A stretch of DNA of 64,000 nt from JACVRW01 sp963835705. GTDB taxonomy: Bacteria; Actinomycetota; Thermoleophilia; Solirubrobacterales; Thermoleophilaceae. Shown in pieces: positions 15,862-23,435 of the stretch. The stretch spans positions 1 through 64,000 of the forward strand of contig CAWIGR010000001.1 of NCBI GenBank assembly GCA_963835705.1, written 5' to 3'. The stretch's first letter is position 1. The number at the start of each line of letters is the position of its first letter. The position numbers and the translations under genes were made by a program. The notes beneath the pieces are model-generated. The model had not been told where the DNA came from. It worked only from the letters and a program-made list of their open reading frames with translations, and did no database searches.

Positions 15862-16553
15862 CCTGTTCCCCGGCCGTCCTGAGGCAGAGAGGCACGCTTC
15901 GAGGCGCCGACAATCGGCCAGAGCTGCGACTTGCGCCAGGCTATCCACAGCCAAACGCCGACCACGCTGCCGGCGCAGGCGGCCCCAATGGAGTCGTTTA
16001 CCAGGTCCTCAAGGGTATCTTGGTAACCCTGTGAGTAATTGGTTTCGACGGTAGCGTCAGCCACCCACTCGATCAGCTCCCACGCCGCCCCCAGGGCAAT
16101 GACGGACATGGCGGTCGCCGCCGCCGACCCCATCAGCAAGGCCGCGGTTGGCCGAGCCGCAGGTTTCGCCAGCGCACCAAGCCGCAGGAGTCCCGCGTAC
16201 AGCACCGGCCCGCTTAGCAGCGGCAGCACGATGTGCGGGAGCGTGTCGTCGCCTGCGATCCACGGGACAGCGCCTCCGAGAACCCCCTCGGCGGCAAGGG
16301 CGAGCGCGAAGGCCAGATCGAGGGCTGGATTGACGCGGAGGAGCCGGGCGGAGAGACTCGGCGCCGTGAGCAGGAGCGCCTTCAGGGCGTCGGATCCATC
16401 GCCCGCGGCAAGAAACAGAACGGCGCCACAGAGGAGTCCTAGTCGCACGAGATCGGCATAGCGCGTGAGCCACCGCCCGTTCGATGCTCGCGAATGGGGC
16501 CATGCGGCGGCGAGGCGCCGAACCGCCGCGGTGGGATATGCGGAGACCGCCAT
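15858..16553 (-). CDS. Polytopic membrane protein, YjdF/DUF2238-like
   Basis: 231 residues with about six transmembrane segments. The C-terminal part has AAWELIEWVADAT and TLEDLVNDSIGAACAGSVVG, the WE-x-x-EW and D-x-x-ND pattern of YjdF-like inner-membrane proteins of unknown role. ATGA overlaps link it to the deacetylase before it and the glycosyltransferase after it, so all three are co-translated. A membrane platform for polysaccharide modification is only inference. Confidence 0.72.
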   Translation of the reverse strand: MAVSAYPTAAVRRLAAAWPHSRASNGRWLTRYADLVRLGLLCGAVLFLAAGDGSDALKALLLTAPSLSARLLRVNPALDLAFALALAAEGVLGGAVPWIAGDDTLPHIVLPLLSGPVLYAGLLRLGALAKPAARPTAALLMGSAAATAMSVIALGAAWELIEWVADATVETNYSQGYQDTLEDLVNDSIGAACAGSVVGVWLWIAWRKSQLWPIVGASKRASLPQDGRGTG

Positions 16554-17353
16554 CAACGGGCTCCAAGCCTGTTGTTGAGGCGCCGTCGATGGCGCCGTAC
16601 TGTCCGGTAAGCGCGTGTACGCAGCCGCTCACGCGTCCAGCCAAGCGGGACGTCCTTGCCCTCGAGGACATCGGCGATCCGCGAGGCGGACGTCTGCGCC
16701 GACACAGTCCAGCGGGAGATGGCGAACGGATCGTCGCGACCGTGGGACACCGCGTTCTTGACGGCTGAAGCCGAGTGGTATCCGCTAGCGATTACGGCCT
16801 CTCGCGTGCGCCGGTTGTACGCCCCGTGGGGATACGCGAAGGAGCAAACGCTCGCTCGCATCACCTCCTCCAGAGCGGCCTTGCTCGCGCTCACCTCGTG
16901 GACCATCTCCCACTCGGCCAACTCGTCCAGCCGGCGATGCCGAACTGCGTGGGCGCCGATTTCCACCGGCGGTAGTAGTGCAAGCTCGGCCAACTGAGGG
17001 GCCGACAGCCTGTCACCAGCCCCAACCCCGCCTGAAGTGACGTACACGGTCGAGGAGAGGTCGCGGCGGAGGAGCACCTCGATCGCGTCGTACGTATCAG
17101 CGAAACCGTCGTCGAATGTCACGGCGACGGCTCGTTCAGGTAGAGGTCGTTCCCCTCGCAATCCTGCCGCGAGCTCCGTCATCCTGAGCGCCTCCCGTCC
17201 AGACGCCGCGACCGCTTCCACATGCGCCGCGAAGCTCGAGGGTGAAACAGTATATGGCTGGTCGCCCCGTCGGGACTTGTGACTTACGGAATGGTAGAGC
17301 AGCACGGGGATGATGGTATGCGGGGCAACCCGATGAGGCTTAGGCCGGATCAT
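16553..17353 (-). CDS. Polysaccharide deacetylase (NodB-like, CE4)
   Basis: 266 residues. The CE4 motifs are all present: IPVLLYHSVS at the N-terminus, VAVTFDDGFADTYDA (catalytic Asp plus metal Asp), IGAHAVRHRRL (HxxxH-like metal site), and FAYPHGAYNRRTREAV. It would remove N-acetyl groups from a surface or secreted glycan. Start 17353 has a GGAAGGGGG site; the alternative at 17395 has none. The long spacer upstream (17354-17560) is AT-richer than average and may hold the promoter, plus a GTCCGT/ACGGAC inverted repeat at 17491-17510. Confidence 0.87.
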   Translation of the reverse strand: MIRPKPHRVAPHTIIPVLLYHSVSHKSRRGDQPYTVSPSSFAAHVEAVAASGREALRMTELAAGLRGERPLPERAVAVTFDDGFADTYDAIEVLLRRDLSSTVYVTSGGVGAGDRLSAPQLAELALLPPVEIGAHAVRHRRLDELAEWEMVHEVSASKAALEEVMRASVCSFAYPHGAYNRRTREAVIASGYHSASAVKNAVSHGRDDPFAISRWTVSAQTSASRIADVLEGKDVPLGWTRERLRTRAYRTVRRHRRRLNNRLGAR

Positions 17354-17560
17354 CGGCCCCCTTCCGTCCCCGCGCTCAGGTGTCTTGACCCGCATATCAG
17401 TGTCACGGTCTAGCTGAGGCCCTAGACGCGTCGCCGCAAATTGAGCTCAAATCGTTTGCTTATCAACATCCGCGTACTGCCACCGAGTGTGTCCGTATTC
17501 TCTGACGGACGAGGAGTTTTTGTCAGCGTGTATATGAGGGGCACTCCTACTTATCTTGGT

Positions 17561-18649
17561 TCAATCTCGGAATCCGACGATCCGCTTGACGATGCCGCGG
17601 GCACGCCGGTCCAGTGCGGTGATCGGCAGCCGTTCGATGTGGAATTCGGTGTAGGGACGCGGGCGAGCGCCAAAGCGCGTCTTGAACTGCGCGAGCGACG
17701 GGGACGTTCCAGACTCGCCCATGTTGTAGTAGCGGCAGCCCGCGTTGCAGGCATCCTCGATCGCCAGCTGGTGGAGGAGATAGTTGGCGCGCGTGGGGCC
17801 GGCCAGCTCCTTGTCCATCATCCCGCGGGTGTAGTTGGCGTTGGCTGCCTGGAGAACGACGATGGCGGCCGCCGGTTGCCCGTCGGCCCAAGCGACCCAT
17901 ATGTGACACGCTTCGCGGAGGGTCGTCGCCATCAGCTCAAACTTCCGGCGGGGATCCCGGCGGTGAGCGCGCCAAAGCGCGAGCGCTCGTGGCTCATGCT
18001 GCTGTTGCGCCCAGCGTTCGACTGAGCGCTCAAAGAGCTGATAAAGGACAGGCACCAGTTTGCCCGACGTATCTCGCTCCACCGTGAGCCCGGAACGCTC
18101 CGCCTTGCGTACGGCGGTCCGCGCCGTCCCGGTAAAGCGCTCCTTCCACACGCGCGCGAAGCCACCCTCCAGCGCAAGCACGTGCGCCAGGCGAGGAAGA
18201 ACGATGGCTCGAGGGGGTACAGAGGCCTTCCACATCTCGCCGTGAATCGGGTTAGGTCGCAAAGACGTCCGCGCCACCCTTCGCCGCGCAAGGTCTGAAA
18301 GTACAATCGCTACGTCTGCGCGCTGCACCCCGCCAGGAGCGACGATTCCTCCCATTCCCCAGCCCATCGGGAGTGAGGCCTCCAAGGCGAGCGGGCTCGG
18401 CAGATGACGGCGCCGCACCATGGGCACGACAAGCTGTCGGCCCGTCGGGAGCTCATAGAGGCGACTAGCGTCGTCGTACCCGCCAAACCGACAGATGAAG
18501 TCCATCCATGCCGGCGTATGCGACACGAACGCGTCGGGATCCGTCGCGAGCACTGCTCCCCACAGCCTGCGCTCCGCCGGACTCGTGACGTGAACCTCCC
18601 CCTCCTCCGACCGGCCTCGGCGGACTCCAGCAACCTTGAGCGCGCTCAT
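17561..18649 (-). CDS. GNAT/FemAB-like acyl- or aminoacyltransferase
   Basis: 362 residues with two tandem GNAT-like halves. The C-terminal half shows HIWVAWADGQPAAAIVVLQ, YTRGMMDKELAGPTRANYLLH and a final YYNMGESGTSPSLAQFKTRFG, the pattern seen in FemAB/BioF2-type (CelD-like) acetyltransferases of exopolysaccharide clusters. Mid-protein GTARTAVRKAERSGL also fits. Probably modifies a polysaccharide or its lipid-linked unit with an acyl or amino-acid group. Flanked by glycan genes on the same strand. Confidence 0.78.
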   Translation of the reverse strand: MSALKVAGVRRGRSEEGEVHVTSPAERRLWGAVLATDPDAFVSHTPAWMDFICRFGGYDDASRLYELPTGRQLVVPMVRRRHLPSPLALEASLPMGWGMGGIVAPGGVQRADVAIVLSDLARRRVARTSLRPNPIHGEMWKASVPPRAIVLPRLAHVLALEGGFARVWKERFTGTARTAVRKAERSGLTVERDTSGKLVPVLYQLFERSVERWAQQQHEPRALALWRAHRRDPRRKFELMATTLREACHIWVAWADGQPAAAIVVLQAANANYTRGMMDKELAGPTRANYLLHQLAIEDACNAGCRYYNMGESGTSPSLAQFKTRFGARPRPYTEFHIERLPITALDRRARGIVKRIVGFRD

Positions 18650-18827
18650 GGCCGAAGCGCTCCCTTTCGGAGGGCCCCGAGGGTCCTCGGTATCGGATGC
18701 CGCTCACCCGCCAAACAGCACGACGCCCCAGATTCTCTTGCCGCTTCCCGCGGCGGCGACCACGGGGGGGCGAACATTCGCGAACCGCCGCTGCGCAGAC
18801 GCACGGGTGCCTGGTAACCGTTCGGGT

Positions 18828-21368
18828 TCATACACCCGAGCCACTGGTCGACACACTACGCCGCGCGGCGCGGCGCGCCATGTGGCCCGTTACCACGAGT
18901 ATGAAGAGCAGGAGCGCCGAGGCGCTTGTCACGACCGGCCGGCGCGGGGTGGGCCTCACCCGTCCCGCCCTCCCGTCACCGTGGAGACGGTGGCGCCCCG
19001 GATGTGAACCGCCGCCTTCAAGCGGTCCGAGGCGAACAGCGCGCCCTCCTTCGGCCGCCCCGGCATCGCGAAGCACGGCTGCGAGAACGGGTTCGACGTT
19101 CCGTCGCCGCCACCGCCGGCTGCGACGGTAGCGGGTCGCCTTGGTGAGGTTGCCCGCCACGTGCTGGAGCCAGGCGAGCAGCAGCAGCGCGCGATCGTTC
19201 GAGCCTCTGCGGTCGTCGCGCTCGGCTCGGAAGGACCCGTCGAGCAGCTCCACGACCACGCCGCCGAATTCTCGACGGGCGGTCAGCGCACGCGTGGTCA
19301 CGAGCAGGTGGAGCAGGTCCACCCGCGCGATGCCGCGTGGCTTCGAGCCCCCCCAGTCGACGATGCCGTTGACCGCGCCGTCGTCGTCGAGCAGAAGATT
19401 GCCCGCCCAGAGATCGCCGTGGACGCGGCTCGTCTCGACCCTCCGATCGGCGAGCGCCACGTTGAGCTCCCGCTCGAGGCAGTTCAGCGCCTTGTCGAGG
19501 CTGGGAGCGCCCTCCAGGGCGCTGCGCAGGATTCCCACCGGCTCCCCGACCAACTCCCGGAGGAGCCTCTCGTCGACCGTCGTCCGCGCGGCGGTGGCGC
19601 CGTGGAGCGGCCGCATGGCGGCTTCGGCGGCAGCCAGGAAGCGCTCCTCCGACATTCCTTCACGCAGCCTGCGGTCGGCCGGCACTCCCGGGAGCGCTTC
19701 CTCCGCGGCGAACGGGCGCCCGGCCACGCTGCCGCTCGCGAGCAGGCGCGGGGTCAGCGCCCGGAAGCCCTCGAGCTCGCGGCAATGGCCCAGGGCCAGG
19801 AGGAAGCGCGACTCCCGGTCGAGGGAGGCTTCGGCGGCGTCTGTGCGCGCCCGCTTGATGATCGCCACGGGCCCGCTCCCGGCGGGGCCGACGGGGACCA
19901 CGGTCACCTCTCCGAGGCGCGCCAGATCGCCGCGCAGTGTCCATCGGGCGCCGTCGCCATGCCGGCGCTCGAGCGCCCGCAGAACCGGCCGCAGCGCGTG
20001 GGCGGTCGCCGGCCGGCGCGCTGCACTCAGCGCTCCGCCGACCACGCCCCCTAGCGTTCCCGGCGCCTCGGCGCGCACGAGCCGGCGGACCACGAGGCCG
20101 GCCGCCACCACCGATTGGGCGACGAGCCAGGCGATGCCGAGCCCTTCTATGCCTATCGCGTCCAGCAGCGGCAGCCCGACGGCGAGCACGATCGCGCCGA
20201 GCGCAGCATAGGCGACTACCACCGTGCGCATGCGACGCTCGACGCGAGCCACGTTCACGTAGACGGCTACCACGACATAGGGCACCGCCGAGAGGGCGAG
20301 CAGCCGCAGGGTGGTCGCTGCGTTTGTGTACCCCTCCCCCAGCAGGCCGAGTAGGTCCGGCGCGAGGACTACGACGACGAGCGTGGCCAGGCCGACCAGG
20401 CCGGCCGCCTCGACAAGCGTCCCGCGGGCGTGCTCGGCAAGCCGGACGGGGTCGAGCGCCCCCTCGGCGAGCAGCGACTGGCACATGCCGCTGCTCACCA
20501 GATAGAGCGAGTACGCGATCGTCCACGCGACGAAGAACTGCGCGGTGGCCTCCGCGCCGGAGAAGTGCAGGACCACCAGCGGCACCACGCCCACCGTGCC
20601 CCCCCAGCAGGCGTAGGCGGCGTAGTCCGCCACCAGGTAGCCGCCCATGCTCCGCAGCGAGATTGGCTGCTGGCGGCCCTCGGTCCTCCGCACGTGGTTG
20701 GGGATCAGGCGGCGGAACAGGAGCACGTTCAACGGCACAATCACGGCGAGTAGCGGCAAGCTCCACGAGACGAACGCGGCGAGCATCGGCGCCGCGCCCG
20801 CGAGCGCCACCAGCAGCACGAGCTTCGCTACCGAGAAGGCCAGGTTCTCCACGGGCACCCAGCCAGCCTGGCGAATCCCTGCCAGCACGCTGTCCTGGAG
20901 CACGAAGACTGTCCAGGCCATCGTCGCGGCCACGAACCAGATCCCCAGGTCGGGCCGGTCGGCCAGGAAGCCGAGCTCGGGCGACCACAGGTCGAGGCCC
21001 GCGATGAACAGGCAACTTGCGACCATGGAAACCGCCATCGCGACCACGTAGGAGCGAACCACCAGCAGCGGGCTGCTCGGCCCGGCGGCGGGCAGAAAGC
21101 GGTTGAGCACGCCCTTCAGGTTGAGCTGCGAGAGATTGGCGAGGAGCGTCATCGCAGATATCAGCGCGGCGCCCACGCCGACGGCCTCGGCCGAGAGGGT
21201 GCGTGCCGCGACCAGCCAGTAGACGAGGCCGAGCACCGACGTCAGCGCGGAGCTCACCACCAGCGCGTAACCGTTGCGGTACAGCGGAACCCGCGCGCGG
21301 GTGCGCAGCAGGGCCGCGGCGTGGGACGCCGGTGCGCGTCGCCGCAGCGTCACGGTCCTTACCGCCAC
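18828..21368 (-). CDS. Polysaccharide flippase fused to an aminoglycoside-phosphotransferase-like kinase
   Basis: 846 residues. Residues 1-440 are a 12-14 segment MOP-type flippase (NGYALVVSSALTSVLGLVYW; LLANLSQLNLKGVLNRFLP; SMGGYLVADYAAYACWGG). Residues about 460-790 form an APH/choline-kinase-like domain with the catalytic loop VHGDLWAGNLLLDDDG and metal motif IVDWGGS near 680. A further hydrophobic helix (ASALLLFILVVTGHM) lies at the C-terminus. The flippase would move a lipid-linked glycan across the membrane while the kinase phosphorylates an unknown sugar, lipid or small molecule on the cytoplasmic side. Overlaps the GH16 gene by 10 bases. Confidence 0.85.
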   Translation of the reverse strand: MAVRTVTLRRRAPASHAAALLRTRARVPLYRNGYALVVSSALTSVLGLVYWLVAARTLSAEAVGVGAALISAMTLLANLSQLNLKGVLNRFLPAAGPSSPLLVVRSYVVAMAVSMVASCLFIAGLDLWSPELGFLADRPDLGIWFVAATMAWTVFVLQDSVLAGIRQAGWVPVENLAFSVAKLVLLVALAGAAPMLAAFVSWSLPLLAVIVPLNVLLFRRLIPNHVRRTEGRQQPISLRSMGGYLVADYAAYACWGGTVGVVPLVVLHFSGAEATAQFFVAWTIAYSLYLVSSGMCQSLLAEGALDPVRLAEHARGTLVEAAGLVGLATLVVVVLAPDLLGLLGEGYTNAATTLRLLALSAVPYVVVAVYVNVARVERRMRTVVVAYAALGAIVLAVGLPLLDAIGIEGLGIAWLVAQSVVAAGLVVRRLVRAEAPGTLGGVVGGALSAARRPATAHALRPVLRALERRHGDGARWTLRGDLARLGEVTVVPVGPAGSGPVAIIKRARTDAAEASLDRESRFLLALGHCRELEGFRALTPRLLASGSVAGRPFAAEEALPGVPADRRLREGMSEERFLAAAEAAMRPLHGATAARTTVDERLLRELVGEPVGILRSALEGAPSLDKALNCLERELNVALADRRVETSRVHGDLWAGNLLLDDDGAVNGIVDWGGSKPRGIARVDLLHLLVTTRALTARREFGGVVVELLDGSFRAERDDRRGSNDRALLLLAWLQHVAGNLTKATRYRRSRRWRRRNVEPVLAAVLRDAGAAEGGRAVRLGPLEGGGSHPGRHRLHGDGRAGRVRPTPRRPVVTSASALLLFILVVTGHMARRAARRSVSTSGSGV

Positions 21369-22159
21369 GCCTTCACCCAGTCGATGGCCAAGGTCGCCGG
21401 GAACCTGGTGTCCTCTGACGGAGGCCCTGGCCAGTCGCCGCCCACAGCGAGATTGGCCATCAGGTACATCGGCTCGTCCGGGACGGCCTCGCCGCTCACC
21501 CGCCAGCGAGCGATACCGTCCACGAGCCAGGTGAGCCGACCGGGCTGCCAGTCCACCGCGAACTCATGCCAGCCGGGCTCGATGCCCGTCCATTCGCGCC
21601 CGAGCCGGCGCGCTTCTCCCTCGGCGTTCCGGTAGTGCAGGTACATCTCCACGGTGCGCGGGCGGTGTCCCAGCACCTCCATCACGTCGATCTCGGGCTT
21701 CGACTCGCGGCTCGCCGGCAGCAACCAGAAGGCCGACCACAGGCCCCGGCCGCGTGGCACCCGCGCGCGCATGGCGGCACGCCCGTACTGGAATGCGAAC
21801 TTCGGCGGCGCCGACTTCGGGCCAGGGCCGGTGCTGATCATTCCCGAGGCGTACCGGTATACGCGCCCGTTCGAGCCGCGTACCCGCCGTCGCTCCGCGA
21901 CAAGCTGAAGCCGACCACCGCCAACCCGTACCTGCTCGGGCAGGTACCACTCGAGCTCGTTGTTGCTCTCGATAGTGCAACCGTCCCGCGCCCACCAGTG
22001 ACACGTGCGCCAGCGCTCGCCGTCCAGCGCATGACCGCTGAAGTAGTCATAGAAGACGAGTTCCGCGGGCCGGGGCCGCACCGGATGCTCATCCGGCAGC
22101 ACGAGAACGAGCGCAACGGCGAGCGCGATCGGAGCGAGCATCAGCAGCGACCTAACCAT
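21359..22159 (-). CDS. Secreted glycoside hydrolase family 16
   Basis: 266 residues with an N-terminal hydrophobic anchor (MVRSLLMLAPIALAVALVLVL). The GH16 catalytic motif EIDVME (E-x-D-x-x-E) sits around residue 162 with WSAFWLLPAS just before it; FAVDWQPGRLTWLVDG and PMYLMANLAVGGDWPG are other family hallmarks. Such enzymes cut or transglycosylate beta-glucans and galactans. Its place in the polysaccharide cluster suggests it trims or releases the polymer made here. Upstream gene of the flippase-kinase. Confidence 0.87.
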   Translation of the reverse strand: MVRSLLMLAPIALAVALVLVLPDEHPVRPRPAELVFYDYFSGHALDGERWRTCHWWARDGCTIESNNELEWYLPEQVRVGGGRLQLVAERRRVRGSNGRVYRYASGMISTGPGPKSAPPKFAFQYGRAAMRARVPRGRGLWSAFWLLPASRESKPEIDVMEVLGHRPRTVEMYLHYRNAEGEARRLGREWTGIEPGWHEFAVDWQPGRLTWLVDGIARWRVSGEAVPDEPMYLMANLAVGGDWPGPPSEDTRFPATLAIDWVKAWR

Positions 22160-22239
22160 CCGCGAACCGCCATGCTCGCTTGACCAGTCCGCGCCCCGCC
22201 GCGTCGGCGCGCGTGAGCGGCAGGCGCTCGAAATCGATA

Positions 22240-22377
22240 CTCGAGCGGGCGCGCGCCGAGCTTCTCCTTGAACATGTGGCCCCCGAACAGCTCCATCACG
22301 GCCCATTCGGCGAAGCGACAGTCGACCGTGTCGGCGACGCTGTGGTACAGCAACAGCGGAACGCGTTCGCCGCTCAT
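22240..22377 (-). pseudogene. Fragment: N-terminus of a polysaccharide deacetylase
   Basis: MSGERVPLLLYHSVADTVD then CRFAEWAV are the usual first 30 residues of a CE4 deacetylase. The similarity stops around 22270 and no catalytic motif follows. Its ATG overlaps the stop of the GT2 tail upstream as ATGA, the same coupling seen in intact operons, so this is a decayed GT2-deacetylase pair. Confidence 0.65.
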
Positions 22378-22480
22378 GGCACTCTCCTCACTCGGCGGCG
22401 ACTGGCCATGTAGGCGAACGGCCCGGTCAGCATCCCAAGCCGCTCGAGGCGCACGATCATCGCCGTAATCCCCGGGAATG
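22374..22480 (-). pseudogene. Fragment: C-terminus of a GT2 glycosyltransferase
   Basis: In one frame the minus strand reads RLERLGMLTGPFAYMASRRR and then stops. The same ERLGMLVGPIAY motif occurs about residue 458 of the intact giant GT2 fusion at 23414-27235. The catalytic domain is missing, replaced by the FkbM fragment upstream. Confidence 0.6.
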
Positions 22481-22502
22481 CGGGCGTTCGGCGACCCCGG
22501 CT

Positions 22503-22820
22503 TCAACACGTGAGCCGCCGCGCGGTTTGAACATGATGGGGCCGATGCTGCGCGGCCTGGCGGCTGGCGTTCCCACGATCAAAGGAGCTCCAATCGGTGT
22601 GGTCCTCGCAGACCCAGAAGCTCGCCTCGCCCTGGCCCTGGGCGATCCCGACGTTCAGGATCGTCAAGCGGCCGGCTTCGATCTCCCTCGCGAACCGCTC
22701 ATTGGCGCGCTCCGCGAAGACGGGATTGGCTTCGACGGCTATAACGCGGAACCCCTGTCGCAGGTAATACGCGGAATCAGCGCCGTCGTGCATGCCGACG
22801 TCGTAGACCAAATCCGCCAT
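22503..22820 (-). pseudogene. Fragment: N-terminal half of an FkbM-family methyltransferase
   Basis: About 105 residues: MADLVYDVGMHDGADSAYYL, FRVIAVEANPVFAERA and EASFWVCEDHTDWSSFDR match the SAM-binding start of FkbM methyltransferases, which are normally 220-280 residues. After about residue 90 the sequence turns into unrelated arginine-rich text. The C-terminal half is gone. Confidence 0.75.
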
Positions 22821-22959
22821 CGCCAGGCTCTCGTCGGGGTATCGCCCACCCTTCATGTCAACGTGACGCCCTCATCATTGCCGAGTCGGGTTGCGACGCA
22901 CTACCGGACCGGACGGCACGGAGCAGGTCCGCGTCGTTCGAGTGGTTCGGCGATGACCA

Positions 22960-23075
22960 GGTACGAGGGAACCCCCGGCGTCAGGACGGCGTGTCCCGGC
23001 GATCACGAAATCGACGCAGGCACGAACGAGCGTCGCTCGGTCATCGCTCGACGTGCACACGACGGCGGCCGTCAT
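22960..23075 (-). pseudogene. Fragment: N-terminus of a GT2 glycosyltransferase
   Basis: MTAAVVCTSSDDRATLVRAC, followed by VDFVIAGTRRPD, closely parallels the start of the intact GT2 at 14920-15861 (MTAAVVVCTSSHERATLLHA). The similarity ends about 15 residues later. It follows a deacetylase remnant in the same order as the intact 14.9-17.4 kb module, but without the membrane-protein gene. Confidence 0.65.
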
Positions 23076-23435
23076 CCTCCCCATCCGCGGTTCGGCGGTG
23101 GCAATCCGGGAGGCCGGGGTCCCCTCGGTCACGGTCCACCGGCAATGGCAAAGGGGTCCTCGGCAGCGTGGGAGACCGTTCTCGTGACGCCGCCCGCAGA
23201 GCGGGTAGTCCGCCTCGATCACCGCTTCGCGCACCCGCCGGTCGAAGGCCCTGTGTGGGTAGGCAAAGGGACGGACGGGTAGCGCTACACACCCGGAATC
23301 TTCGACTACGTCGGCCCGCGCCTCGAACGCATCCCGCGAAACCGAATAGCGCCTGTCGCTGCGGCGCGGATCGTCAGCGACGGAGCAGTAAAGCAGCACC
23401 CGGATCACGCCGGTCACCGGACGGTCCCTTGCCAA
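23076..23435 (-). pseudogene. Polysaccharide deacetylase with central deletion
   Basis: Starts IRVLLYCSVADDP (the normal YHS histidine is Cys here) and ends with FAYPHRAFDRRVREAVIEADY and RWTVTEGTPASRIA, paralleling the deacetylase at 16553-17353. The stretch that should hold the FDDG and HxxxH motifs is missing between CVALPVR and PFAYPH, in frame. It cannot be active. Confidence 0.7.
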
